64,000 nucleotides of DNA from Cylindrotheca closterium (taxonomy: Eukaryota; Bacillariophyta; Bacillariophyceae; Bacillariales; Bacillariaceae): the NCBI GenBank assembly GCA_933822405.4, contig CAKOGP040000335.1:186001-250000 (forward strand). The letters are read 5' to 3'. Shown here piece by piece: positions 23,241 to 34,527 of the stretch. The notes under the pieces were generated by a model. The model searched no databases and was not told the origin of the DNA. It saw nothing but the letters and a program-made list of their open reading frames with translations. Position 1 is the stretch's first letter; each line of letters begins with the position of its first letter. The translations under genes and the position numbers were made by a program.

Positions 23241-23901
23241 CTAATGGAAGATAACTTGCGGCGCAAACGCCACAAGCCCGAGAAAGCCGCAAATAGCTAG
23301 GGACTCTAGAACTCCCTCTTCGGCTAGCTCTTCGAACAACAAAATGTTCTTCTCTTTTTCAACGCTCTTTTTTAAGCTGGCGGCAACAGTTCCATCCTTT
23401 AGATGTGGCAGATCGTCCATTTCTTCTTCGACTTCAGGGAAGAGATATGACTTTGGCACTTCGTTTTCAAGCAAACTAAGCTGCAAATCCAGTTCGTCTT
23501 CAAATATTTTCTCTTCGAAAATTGCTTCTGGAGCTCCTGATTCTCCAAATACTACATTTTGGATGCGTTTGTCGTGAAGATCTGCGAAGTAGCCATTGTG
23601 TGAGTCATTTTGCATTTGCACAGGTCTATCAACACAAAGATTTCACAACAAACGCACCGTTCTTCAATTGTCTCATTTCCTTGACACTGCATTTTCCAAA
23701 GTGCTCGGTGCACTCTTTCACTCGGTCAATGTCTATATCAATATCCCGGAATGCGGAAGTAACTGGTACAACATCGTGACCGTTCTCGTCGTTCTTCATC
23801 GCATTGCGTTGGAAATGGGACGTAGTCTTGCGTTGGATACTAGCGTTGAACGCGCTCGATACGCCAATGGTGAGTAGTGCCATCATGGGGGTTGTCTTCA
23901 T
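23241..23901 (-). CDS. Plastid-targeted conserved small protein
   Basis: Two exons (23901-23658 and 23581-23241) join as QLKN|DLHDKR across a 76-bp intron with donor GTGCGT and acceptor CGCAG, giving 194 aa. The N-terminus MKTTPMMALLTIGVSSAFNA is a signal peptide with an SSAF cleavage motif, followed by a basic, hydroxylated stretch: the bipartite presequence used for import into complex plastids. The mature part has a Cys pair (ECTEHFGKC), acidic helices and a C-terminal hydrophobic helix (ESLAICGFLGLVAFAPQ) that could be a thylakoid or envelope anchor. I do not recognise the family. The ATG at 23901 is chosen because it starts the signal peptide; earlier in-frame codons look like leader. 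Confidence 0.8.
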
Positions 23902-24411
23902 CTTGAATCTGTTGGGTTTTGTGCAGATAGAAATCTTTTCTATGCAATGAGCAATGTGTGATGAGAAGCTCTTTGACAATTGTTCCGTCAAGATGTCATG
24001 AACCCGAAGCCTTCTAAAACGCCTAAAACAGTACCATGGATACCAAAGCAAATTGAAAATGCTCGTCTTCAATACACCAACCTTTCGACTGGTTTATAAA
24101 TGCATCAGTTTAGTCCTGGTTCTAGAGATGATCCCTATCAACATCTTTCGAAGTCGATGACACATACAGACAAAGCGATGTCACAATTTCTCTGATTTCA
24201 GATTGAGCAAGGAAGGCACATTTCTTGAGCGCCATAGCCAAATAGTGGTTCTCATTCAACTGACTGATTTCCAGCATAACGTAGTAGCTCTTTTCCTGTC
24301 ATGGGTATTCTTCTGAATAACAAGTTGAAAAGAGGTGCAATCGTAGCCTCGACTTTCCACACCACTCTAGGTAAACATAATTAGGATCGAATGAAGCAAT
24401 CCTGCAGTTGT
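23902..24411. other. Intergenic spacer
   Basis: This 510-bp spacer lies between two minus-strand genes. It must contain the promoter of the plastid protein gene and the 3' end of the next gene. No distinct element is seen. Confidence 0.3.
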
Positions 24412-25476
24412 TCAATCAAACAGACTATCAAAGAAATCCTTTCCTTTGGTTTTGGTTTTCCTCTTCTTCTTTTTCTTTTTCCTCTTCTTGTCATCTCCTT
24501 CTGAAGGTTCCACTGAGGGAGAAGGGTCCTTTCGTTTCTGGCTCTGTTTCTTTTTGCCTTTACTTGTTGAATCTCCTCCCTTTAACCGGTCAAGGATCGT
24601 GGCATTCTGATCTACTTCGGACGATGAAGGAGCATTCTTCTTTGGTTTGGAAGCCTTCTCAACAGTCGCTTTCGCGCTTGGGGTGCTCATGGATACAAGT
24701 GATTCGCCAACATCATTTTCATTGTCGAGTTCAAGTTGCCTAGAAATCTTGGCTGTCTCATCATTTTCCGAGTCTTGAATGATTTCATGGTGGTTCGTTT
24801 CAAGACTCGAACTCGATCTCTTGCTGACAATGCCAATACTAGCAAGCAGAGCCTCGCTTTCAAAATTTCTTTGTGTTTCATCTGATGCACTCTCCAGAAA
24901 GAGTTCCACTGCTTTTTGCATGGAAGCAGGTGGAAATTCGAGCAAGTTGGTGGATTCTTGAGACCCAATGGCTTGTATCTCGGATATGGCCCAGTTTCCA
25001 ATCCGTTTGTGCAAGCAAGATATCCTTGCCAGTGCTGCCAACGCTACCGTACAAAAGGGAAGAAAGAAGCCCCTCTGAATTTCCGTCACCAAGGCTTCAC
25101 TGGCATGCAAAATACGAGATATCACCTCAGGAAATCCCTCAACTATAGTTTGCAGTATTTCCTTCCAAGATTGCTTCAGGTCTTCTGAACGATTCGTCTC
25201 ATTGGATTTCGCCTTGTATATTGACCACTCTTCATCTTTGGCTTTCTTCTTCTTCTTCTTTTGTAGACCTTGAACCTTTCCTTTCAAGTCTTGCACGTCG
25301 GATTCCAACGACATTGGTTGCCATTTTTCGAGTGCTCGCAAGACCATTTTCATGCGTCGAAAGTACAAGGTTCGACCATGACTGTTCCTATGCTTCTTCA
25401 AAAGAGCTTCCAACACAGAGTAATCCAATGATAGTGCTTGGAACAGCAAATTGACAGGCTGGGAAGAGGACGACAT
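24412..25476 (-). CDS. NEPRO/RMP1-like nucleolar protein
   Basis: This is a 354-aa protein starting at ATG 25476 (MSSSSQPVNLL); the longer open frame has no earlier ATG. Residues 10-45 (LDYSVLEALLKKHRNSHGR, then TLYFRRMKMVLRAL) match the helical N-terminal domain of NEPRO/C3orf17 and yeast Rmp1, a subunit linked to RNase MRP/P and rRNA processing. A basic patch KKKKKKAKDEE follows, then a helical core. A long Ser/Lys tail ends in the nuclear/nucleolar signal KKRKKKKKKRKTKTKGK and an acidic-aromatic end FFDSLFD. Function in pre-rRNA processing is inferred from the family. It is divergent from the next gene. Confidence 0.7.
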   Translation of the reverse strand: MSSSSQPVNLLFQALSLDYSVLEALLKKHRNSHGRTLYFRRMKMVLRALEKWQPMSLESDVQDLKGKVQGLQKKKKKKAKDEEWSIYKAKSNETNRSEDLKQSWKEILQTIVEGFPEVISRILHASEALVTEIQRGFFLPFCTVALAALARISCLHKRIGNWAISEIQAIGSQESTNLLEFPPASMQKAVELFLESASDETQRNFESEALLASIGIVSKRSSSSLETNHHEIIQDSENDETAKISRQLELDNENDVGESLVSMSTPSAKATVEKASKPKKNAPSSSEVDQNATILDRLKGGDSTSKGKKKQSQKRKDPSPSVEPSEGDDKKRKKKKKKRKTKTKGKDFFDSLFD

Positions 25477-25694
25477 TGACGTTTGTTGGTTCGATGTTTC
25501 CTGTTTTTTCGTTTTGGTTGGTGAAACGTCGGACGAAGGGCTGACAATAATATTCAGGCTTGGACGTTTCGGCGCAAAAATACGCGCAGCAAAGAAGAAC
25601 TTCGCGCTGTGATCAAAATCATCTTGTTGGCACGTTCTTTTGTCACAACAAGCCAATCTGATATCTTTGCTTTCAGCCAAGTTTCAAGTGTAGC

Positions 25695-28265
25695 ATGTCA
25701 CAATCACAGTCAATCATTGTTCTATCATCGTCGTGTGGCAGCGATGAATTTCCATCCATCGATACTGATTTCTCTTCGTCCTCAAGAAGCGCTTCGAATG
25801 ATCCTTCGTCGTCGTCCTACTTGGCATCGCTGCCGCTGGTTTGCGACATTTTGATGCTGCCAGAGCGCCCAGACGAAACCAAGGAGGCCTTGTCGCTTTC
25901 AAAAAAGTGGCTAAATCCATGTGGACTTGACAATGTCATTCGGGTACAAAACCTGCAGACTGGCGCCATGTTGATGAGCTTGACTTCTTGCCACGTCGTT
26001 GCTGTCGCCAACGAACAAACGAGTCATCCAGTCGCTTTGCCAGTCCAGCCTGTTCCATCCACCTTTTTCCTTGACTGGCAAGGAGAAACAAGCGAAGTAG
26101 ATCGAGAGTCCAATCTCAGCGTGACATTTGGCTTTGAAACTGCCCAAAAGCAATGGAACGAATTGTTGAAAGAACAACAAGAACATGCCGCCGCCGCCAA
26201 AACGAGAGTGACTCATAATGACAAAGACGACATTCAAAAAGCTGAAAAGCCTGCAAAGTACGATCCTAACGACAATGTACACACAGGTTGCCCCCCTCGG
26301 GAAGATTCGTGTGACATAAATCTGGAACCATTCTACCAAGATTTGATTCGGTCTTCATTCACCAAGCTAACGAAAGAAGGCTCCCACGTCTCGGATGATC
26401 CACAAGTGGTATTAAAACATCTACAAATGATGACAGAAAAAGAAGCACAAGACCTGGATCGAATATTGAAGGTTCTCGGCGTTGTGGGACTTTTTCTACT
26501 AGGACTACTTTGGTGGTCTGGCCGCGAAATGTTTCGAGCTTCGCGAAAGGAGTCCTTTCAAATCAAACGAATTCAATACGCCATTCAAGAAATGGAGCAA
26601 GATGTCAAGAGACAAAAGGCTCGTCGTAGCCTTTCATCTCCATCTGTTGTTATGCCGAAAGAAACAAGAAGTGCTCTGCAGCCACCAAAGTCCACACGGC
26701 GTGCTCTGAGCTTTGTGACCCTACAATCGAAACAAGCCACCGGTGACACGCCTCCTTGCGACCTTCAAACTCCTGCTCCTTTGCCCCAAGCGACGCATGA
26801 CGATTACATTTGCTATGCACCATCAACAGCCGTATTGCCGGAAGAAGAGCAAGAACCGTTTGAAGTTCTTGACCTCAGTCCCGTCCAAAAGATTGATGAC
26901 GATGATTCGACAATGCAGCTGGAACCCCAAGTCCAGCTCGTCGAAGAAGACCAAGAAGACCAAGGAATTAAATCCGACGAAGAATCGACACCTGTTCTAT
27001 TGCTACTCACTACTTCACTTTCAATCAATCGCAAGCATGTAGCGCATCAAGAGCGAATGAAGACCCTTCTTGCTTCAAACGAACTGGATCAACTGGAGAT
27101 TGTCGACGGAGCCGACCCTTCCAAAAAGGCACTCCGCGATGTGCTCTTTCAGCTATCTGGTCTTCGTGCAGCCTATCCACAACTCTATGTGTCGCGAGGG
27201 AGCAAGCTTCGCTTTGTTGGCGACATGGAGAAGGTACAACGTCTTCATGACGAAGGCTGCATGACACGGAAGTATTTGTTCGATTCCAATTACCAAGATT
27301 GGCAACACTTGGAAGACATCATCGGCAGTGTCCGTGATATTGACCAGTCCTTCTCTGCTCATAATAGCGTATTAACATCATCCATTGCCGGTAATGAAGA
27401 TCAGGCCTATGTGCGATTTCCTTCGTTGTCAACCTCAGAATCTCAAAGTGTGGCAAGTGTCGAAGCTGACAGCAGTGACAAAGACGACGAGGTCGAAGCT
27501 TCCACCGATTCGGCAGACTCTCATTCGGTATCAACACCAAATGTGACACCTACCTCCAACGCATCGGAGAACGGTAGCATCATTGGCTCTGGGAGTATTG
27601 TCGATGGCCACTACGGTGGTAGAGAAGAATCCATTGATTCGGCTGTCTCAGCACCGAAAGCCAATCAACAACCGTCGGTACCGCCATGGGAGGCTAATAG
27701 TATTACCAGTGTTGGAACTGATAGCGACGCCATAAATGGTGTTGTTTGTGAAGAATTTTCCATTCATTCTGCCGTCTCGGTATCGACACCAACACAGCCA
27801 GATATCTCTGCTGCATCGAATCCTTCCTCTTCCACCACCAGGAGCCTTTCACCCTTTGCTAAAATGGCCAAAAACTGGAAGGAACGAAAACTTGGGCGAG
27901 GTAAGAGCAGCAGACCAATTCGTTCCAAGCTGCAGCCTTTGGCCCTTCAGTGGAACACTGGCACTGATCTTCTCTCAAACGAAACTGATGCCGATGGAAA
28001 TGGCAAAGATACTCCCACTAAGTTGGAATTGAAAAGTTCTGAGAATCTAGGCAATCGACCCAAACTGGCCCCGATTGCCAAACTTACACCGACTACCAAA
28101 CTTGTGCCGCAAGTAAGTACTCTTCCGGGCAAAACAGATGATCAAGAAGAAGGAGAAGAAATCTCATTGGGTGATCGTGTCGCTGCACCACCATCATTGG
28201 AAGTGACATGTTCTACTCCTGAAAGTCAAGATACTGCCTCGTTCATTGAAGACTATTGGTGGTAA
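25695..28265 (+). CDS. Transmembrane protein with glutaredoxin-like (SH3BGR-type) domain
   Basis: This is an 856-aa intronless protein. The first 255 residues carry Ser-rich and charged segments. A single membrane helix (residues about 257-277, VLGVVGLFLLGLLWW) is followed by basic residues, which suggests the C-terminal part is cytosolic. Residues about 432-523 resemble a glutaredoxin/SH3BGR-like thioredoxin fold: a strand LLLLTTSLSI, then a helix, then LEIVDGADPSKKALRDVL, YPQLYVSRGSK and LRFVGDMEKVQRLHDEG. The CxxC position reads TTSLS, so the domain is probably a binding module rather than a reductase. The remaining 330 residues are Ser/Thr/Asp-rich and disordered, with repeated ESIDSAVS-like segments. 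Function is unknown. Confidence 0.78.
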   Translation: MSQSQSIIVLSSSCGSDEFPSIDTDFSSSSRSASNDPSSSSYLASLPLVCDILMLPERPDETKEALSLSKKWLNPCGLDNVIRVQNLQTGAMLMSLTSCHVVAVANEQTSHPVALPVQPVPSTFFLDWQGETSEVDRESNLSVTFGFETAQKQWNELLKEQQEHAAAAKTRVTHNDKDDIQKAEKPAKYDPNDNVHTGCPPREDSCDINLEPFYQDLIRSSFTKLTKEGSHVSDDPQVVLKHLQMMTEKEAQDLDRILKVLGVVGLFLLGLLWWSGREMFRASRKESFQIKRIQYAIQEMEQDVKRQKARRSLSSPSVVMPKETRSALQPPKSTRRALSFVTLQSKQATGDTPPCDLQTPAPLPQATHDDYICYAPSTAVLPEEEQEPFEVLDLSPVQKIDDDDSTMQLEPQVQLVEEDQEDQGIKSDEESTPVLLLLTTSLSINRKHVAHQERMKTLLASNELDQLEIVDGADPSKKALRDVLFQLSGLRAAYPQLYVSRGSKLRFVGDMEKVQRLHDEGCMTRKYLFDSNYQDWQHLEDIIGSVRDIDQSFSAHNSVLTSSIAGNEDQAYVRFPSLSTSESQSVASVEADSSDKDDEVEASTDSADSHSVSTPNVTPTSNASENGSIIGSGSIVDGHYGGREESIDSAVSAPKANQQPSVPPWEANSITSVGTDSDAINGVVCEEFSIHSAVSVSTPTQPDISAASNPSSSTTRSLSPFAKMAKNWKERKLGRGKSSRPIRSKLQPLALQWNTGTDLLSNETDADGNGKDTPTKLELKSSENLGNRPKLAPIAKLTPTTKLVPQVSTLPGKTDDQEEGEEISLGDRVAAPPSLEVTCSTPESQDTASFIEDYWW

Positions 28266-29113
28266 TAAATCATTCCTACCAATTGTAGATAGTACAGAAA
28301 GATAAAACACTACTATATTACTGTAGCATGTCATTCCACTCTTCGTCATTCCTCCTCATATCGTTTTTGGAACTCAAATTCGTGATTGAAAATGGTCATG
28401 TTTGAAAATGTCACTAACGATAAACCGCACCCCGATAAAACGAGTTCTTCATCCAAAACTGCAAAACAGGCAACATCTTGTCGCCCAACAGGGGATTGGC
28501 TCGAGAAAGGTAAGCGCCATGTGAGCGTTAGGAGCATTCAGATTGTACAATTGCAGAAAGTTGGTTAATGAGTCTTGATAAGTGTCGATGTGAAAAGCTT
28601 GGTACTTGAAATCGGCTGGTTGACACAGCAGCCCTGGCGGAATTCGTGTCTTGGTGCGAGTTGAATTGAATTTTGACGAGCTCTACGCCAATTCTGGTAC
28701 TTTTGCTACGGACATCGCTTTTTGACTCCAATTTCCATACCGGTCACCTTGCGAGCCGTGCTGAAGCATTGTGTCATCATTTTCAAGCCAACTTTTTCAT
28801 ACACACACTTCAAAGACTCTTCCCAATCATGCTGCGATATTAGTGTGCGATTCCATCTTCGTATTTCATGGTTGTCCAACGAGAATAGACACCATCGCCT
28901 CCGACCGAAATCGCATCGTGTTCGGGATTCGGCGCGGAGATCGCGCGACGTCACTTGGTCAGCAATGATTCTGTTTTGCCGATGAATTCATTGATAACTT
29001 CAAGGATGTTGTGAAAGACAACTCACCTGTTTTGCTCCCATTTCATAGCAGAAACAAAGCGAAAGAGAGTGTCTAAGATTCATATCGGAAGGTCTGTGAA
29101 TCAGTGAGATTCT
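28266..29113. other. Intergenic spacer upstream of SIN3
   Basis: This 848-bp spacer lies between two plus-strand genes. A palindromic GACGTCAC site lies at 28947-28954, about 160 bp before the SIN3 ATG. Several short open frames on both strands have no recognisable features. Confidence 0.35.
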
Positions 29114-32100
29114 ATGGAAATGAGGGAGCTCAAAGTAGAAGATGCACTTCTTTATCTGGACCAAGTCAAGGTTGAATTTGGGGATCGGCCGCACATCTAT
29201 AATGAGTTCTTGGACATTATGAAGACATTCAAGACTCAGCAAATCGATACACCTGGGGTTATTAGACGAGTATCGAATTTGTTTCAGGGAAATAGAAAGC
29301 TCGTTCTTGGTTTCAACACCTTTCTACCGGAGGGTTACAAAATCGAACTCCCACTGGATGGAGATGGAACGCCAGTGGCGGTTTTCAGAGCTCCAGGAGA
29401 AACGGTGACACACATTTTATCTGGTCCAAGGGCAAGTACTTCTGTGACCACTACTACAGTTCCTGGTGTCGCTGCCGATGGTCAGGCAGCTGCAGCAAAA
29501 CCTGCAGCTGCTGTTTCATCTGCTCGAGGACTTGGTGTGAATCCTCTGGGAGCTGGTGGACAGGCTGCATTGGGACATTCAACCCAAGGACTGGCAGCTC
29601 ATCAACAAGTCGAACGTCCTGGCGTGGCATCAGCTGCTGGTTATCCTCCTCAAGGCATGATGCATATGCAGCAGAGAGGACAGCTGGGCCAACCACCTCA
29701 AATGATTTCAGCCGCAGATGCTGCTGCAAGAGTGCGATTGGAACAGCAAACCCGAGGTGCAGCAGGATCTACAATTGGAGCCCCGCGAGCACATGCTGCA
29801 GCTCCTCAGATCGCTCAGGCTGGACTGGGTGGCGTTGGGCAGCCACGATCAAGTCCAGATGCACAGGTACCAGCACGTCTTCCCGGCCAACACCCCTCGA
29901 TGATGCAGCAAAATCAAGCTCACATGGGAATGCACGCTGCAGGGCAAGCGGTCCAACAAAATGCCCCTGTCGCACAGGCTCCAGCGGCGGCAAATAATCG
30001 AGAGGGTGGTCCGCCTTTGGAATTCGACCATGCAATTAACTATGTCACTACAATCAAGAAAAGATTCTCAAATGAACCAGAGACTTATAAAAAGTTTCTC
30101 GAAATTCTGCACACCTACCAGAAGGAGCAGCGCGGAATCAAGGAAGTGTTGGAAGAAGTTTCCGTTTTGTTTGCAGAACATCCTGATCTGCTGAAGGAGT
30201 TTACATATTTTTTGCCTGATGCTGTTCAAGCTGAGGCAAAGGCTCAATTGGAAATCGTTGCTGCAGAAGCGGAGGCACGGAAAAGGGCTGCAGAAGCTAG
30301 GAAGCGAACTTCCATTTCAATGCGGCAATCGCCCTCCTCCCAAGTACATTCTCCAACTCAATCTGTGGGAATAGCACAGCCGCTTCCACCCGCCACCCCA
30401 CGTTCAGCTATTCCATTTGGTGCGACACAAGCGCGAAGTGCCGAGCGTGAAAGAGAAATCTATAGAAGCGCAGTGTATGGAACGGTGTCTTTCGCCCCAG
30501 CGAGACCACCTCGTAAAACTTCTCTATCCGTCAAGCAGACAGCAGCAAAGATGGGAAGGCCAACCATGTTGCCTACCCTACCCATTCAACCAACAGTGTC
30601 CGAAACCGTTTTCTTTCAAAGAGCAAAACGTCACTTGAATCGTCGAGAGCTCGCTCCAGATAAGCCATCGGGAACAAGGCGTCATACACCTTATACGGAG
30701 TTCTTGAAATGTCTTCATTTGTTCGCTACTGGTGTTCTGAACAAAGACGAGCTTTTGCTGCTATTACGCGGGCTTTTCGTTCAGGGGCACGCTCCGAAGA
30801 GTGGTGCTCACGCCGGCGGCGGTGCGCAGAATCCAGATGTTGCATCCGAAGCGCATAATCTTCTACGGGAATTTGAACAGGTGAGTTCACTGTATGCACG
30901 AGGTTTTGTCGCACTTTTTTACTAACGAACTAATTTGTTTCTTTTGAGAAGATTCTGATTGGGAGAGGACCTTATGCAAAACAAGAAATTCTGGCCAAGC
31001 ACAAGGCCAAATACGGCATGAAGAGAGCAAGAGATTACGATCTTCGCGATGCTGAATTTCCAACGACATCCTATGCCACATATCCTAGTGACTATCCAGC
31101 TGAACTCTTCATTCAGCACACTGGTCAGACTGACCAGGATCGTGAGGTCCTAAATGACACCGTCTTTTGTCCATACAGGTCTGTTGATGCGGACTTGGAC
31201 GACAACGGCTCTAAGAAAGATTCAAAAGCTCTGGAATCCCCGGAGAACTTTGATATTTCTAGGGTGCGAAAGAATGCGTATGAAGAAGCGATGTTCAGAA
31301 TAGAAGATGAAAGGTTTGAGGTGGATATGGCCATTGAACGAAATGCACTTGCAATGCGTCAAATTGAACCAATCGCGGAAGAGGCGACACGATTGAGAGA
31401 GAATGAAGAGAAGGATGGACAACCCATAGGGCGTCTGCAGTACAGGTTGAACGCGAGGACTCTCAACTCGATTCAAATCAATGCGATTGGCAGGATATAT
31501 GGGGATAACGGTGACGAAGTCATCGAACATCTGAATCGAAATCCACTCGCAGTTCTTCCCATTGTCTACCAACGCCTTCGACAGAAAGACTCCGAGTGGA
31601 GAAAGCAAAAGAGCGAATTGCTTACGAAGTGGAAAGCTGGCTGCGAAGCAAATTACGAAGGAAGCTTGGATTTTCAGTGTCACTTTAAGAGGCGTGATCT
31701 TGAGCGCACCTTGATTGGCGATGAAGTGATCGATCAATGTATGGACGCACGATCTTACTGTTCGAGTCGTGAAAAGCGTTCAGGCCTCAATGCTGTCTTT
31801 GGCTTGAGCTCGCCTGATCGGTCAGCTATTTTGTATGAGCCTTATGTCATGTTGGATGTGAAACAAGATTCTACAGCCCACAGAACCGCAGTCCGACTGG
31901 TGACGCAGCGCTCCGTCATGGCCTTTGACTCGACCAACAATCATAGCAAAAGAGAGCGTGAGAGAATTGGTAGAGTGTGGATGGAATTCATGGTTCCTTT
32001 CTTCAACTACCCTATCCATTGGGTCCAAGATGAAGCCCGTGAAAGTTTTCTAGGGACGATGCTCGTTGTGGCTCAATGTAAGTTTCAAATATGAGTCAAG

Positions 32101-33174
32101 TGTGGTCAGTGAGCGTTGGTTCATTCTTATCTCATTTTATATACATAATAAAAACAGATGCTGTTGGTCAACCCGTGAGGACCGTGTACGGCGATGGTAC
32201 GATTCTCTCGTTTATCGAAGAGGAGAAAGATCTCGGACCAAGATATCGTGTTAAGTTTCCATTCGGCATTGGATTCGTTAGTCCATCTTCGATAGCATAC
32301 GGCTTACCACCAAATGCAAGTGAAAGCTATTACTATGTCCGAGATGACAACGTGCCACTGGAGATGGAGAAAGTTAAGATTGAGGAGAAAACATTGTCGC
32401 CAATTCAGCTTGAAGACAAGTTCAAGCTGCTATTCGGGACTGAATCGATTTACCTGTTCTTGCGTCTCTACATTGGTCTTGTGTCTCTTTTGGATGAGAT
32501 TGAATCCTACTTGCGTGCCAATCCAGCCACTGGTGACGCAAGAAAGTCCTACTACAATCCAATGAGAAGTGCTGACGAGAAGAAAGCAACCAAGTTGGAT
32601 TTTTCCACAATGATTTTGAACTTGCAAAGTGTCGTTGCGAAGAAGCAAAGCTTGAAAGATTTTGAGTCATATTGCCGCCGTCTATCACCACAAATCGTAC
32701 ACAAAATGGCAGCGTTACCGAAAATTGTTGAACAATGTGCATATTATATGCGACTAGTCGCTACTGAGGACAAGTTGCTTCACCTCAATGATCTATGCCA
32801 GCATCCTCATCGGGTAAGTTTTCAATTTGATGCAATGCCGTTTCTCTAGAGTTCCAATCTCACCAAAGCTTCATCTGTTTGATCCACAGAACCCGGTTGA
32901 AATAAGAGCTAAGTGTCTCGATCTCGCTGCAAAAGCTAAGTTCCGCATACAGCTAAATACTTCCAGCGGTCGTTTGTATTTTTCGTATCTCCCTGAAAAT
33001 GAGGAGCTATCCACGGTGCTGGTTGGCGACGATGATGATGACGACGACGACGATGAAATCATGGATGATGCTGACGACGACATGGACGACGATGACATGG
33101 ATGACGAAGATGACCTGTTGGATGTGGAAGATGAAGAAGAGGATCTTCGTCAAATAAAGCGTTTGAAGACTTAA
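29114..33174 (+). CDS. SIN3: SIN3 family transcriptional corepressor
   Basis: Four exons (29114-30880, 30952-32077, 32158-32813, 32890-33174) with introns of 71, 80 and 76 bp give about 1277 aa. PAH1 is near the N-terminus ([16 protein letters not shown]...[11 protein letters not shown]). PAH2 follows a Gln/Ala/Pro linker ([16 protein letters not shown]...YFLPDA), and a PAH3-like region lies at nt 30600-30780. The HDAC-interaction region spans exon 2. The Sin3 C-terminal domain starts near [14 protein letters not shown]. Between them, at the start of exon 3, is a small beta-rich module ([13 protein letters not shown]...[15 protein letters not shown]) not usual in animal or yeast SIN3. The tail is highly acidic, with a run of nine Asp. 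SIN3 scaffolds histone deacetylases in the nucleus. Each junction keeps frame (FEQ|ILIG, AQ|Y|AVGQ, PHR|NPVE). Confidence 0.95.
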
Positions 33175-33277
33175 AAAGCGTTCTGGCGACTCTCTGTCGC
33201 ACTTTTTGGGAGCTAATCAAAACATATATCAATGTAATTTAGAATTTGAAGAAATCGATTGATCGTTCTGCTTTAGT

Positions 33278-34077
33278 TTAGGACTCGTTCCATTGGATTT
33301 GCAATCCGGCCATCATAAAATGCCTTTGCAGTCGTTGTGCTATTTCTAGTTTGACCGAGTTTAGACTTGCACTACTTCCCTTCATTTCCAACCAGACAGT
33401 CGGTTGCAAACTTCCCTCTCCTTCAATGCGATCAATGTCAATGGTTCCACCTGCTACTTGCAAGAATGGCCGGACACCGTCCAAAACAACATTGATTTCA
33501 TCATCACACAAAGGTGGACCCTCAGGCATAGACTGAACAACCTCTTGAATCTCTGGAATTCTTTTCATAAAAAACAAAACAAGAAAGAAAATTTGATGAG
33601 CGTTTTCACATTTGGTCAGAATGAACGAACGAATCCTTGTAAACAATAGTGAAACTCTACATACTTTTCTCGAAGTCCTCGCTCTAAACCCATCTTCATG
33701 GTTTGTGTCGATGATGGACAAGTGCCACAAGCTCCTTGCAACTCTAATCTGACGACTGGGCCATCAATTTCCGAAATCACGACATTTCCGCCGTCCTGAA
33801 TGAGATAGGGACGCATCTCGTCAAGGACGGCCTCCACATTTTCCCATGTCAATTCCAATGGACCCTCCAAAGGGGGTTTGCCTTCCGTTCTTTCTCCTTC
33901 CACAGTCTCTGCACCACCTCCTTCGTCAAAGGGAGATACGATTGATTCATAAAGTTGTGTTGATGTTGGAAGTACGAGAGAGGATGACGACGATGATTTT
34001 GCCAAGGTATTTGAAATGGAGAACCCAGAGACAGAGGAAACTGCCAAAGCTAGGGACATGACGGTTGCGGACTTCAT
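33278..34077 (-). CDS. Plastid NifU-like Fe-S scaffold (NFU)
   Basis: Two exons (34077-33665 and 33560-33278) with a 104-bp intron (GTATGT...AAAAG) join as GLREK|IPEIQEVV and give 231 aa. The N-terminus MKSATVMSLALAVSSVSGFS is a signal peptide with an SGF motif for import into the complex plastid. The first NifU C-terminal domain carries the cluster-binding motif GACGTCPSS (CxxC) and the usual IQDGGNV segment. A second, degenerate NifU domain (LDGVRPFLQVAGGTIDI) lacks the cysteines. This two-domain form is that of plastid NFU1-3, which deliver [4Fe-4S] clusters to photosystem I and other targets. It is convergent with SIN3 (103 bp) and divergent from the ceramide synthase gene. Confidence 0.93.
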
Positions 34078-34527
34078 TATGTTTGCAGTTGTTGTTGTTA
34101 TTGGTTTGCTGTACGACTATAATACTTGTACGGTATGTATCGTGGCAAAGAAATAAATGTGATCCCTTCCAAGTGTCCAACAAGTGCTGCGAGAACACAA
34201 AAAATGGGTACTACGTCATCACAAATCACGCATTTTCGATCCATCCGACAAAATCGCACGAAGTTGCGCGAGGAGAGCATTGCTTGGGCAGGCCATGCGC
34301 GGCAGGGCGTCAGCTTTGGGTTTTGCCGGTCGATTCTTGTGATCCCTTTCTGTGTGTGAAATGAAAATGCTGTGTATGAGTACCGACGACTGCACCTTGC
34401 TTGATAATATCATCATCACCCACTGAATGCGCCGTAAAGTACATAAGCCACTAGAACTCTCTCTGACCACATTTCCAAAGATCCCAAAAACGTCAATAAT
34501 AATAGAGCTGCCTTTCAGCAGTACAGG
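34078..34527. promoter_or_regulatory. Divergent promoter spacer
   Basis: This 450-bp region lies between NFU (minus) and ceramide synthase (plus). No distinct motif stands out and no gene is supported. Confidence 0.3.
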
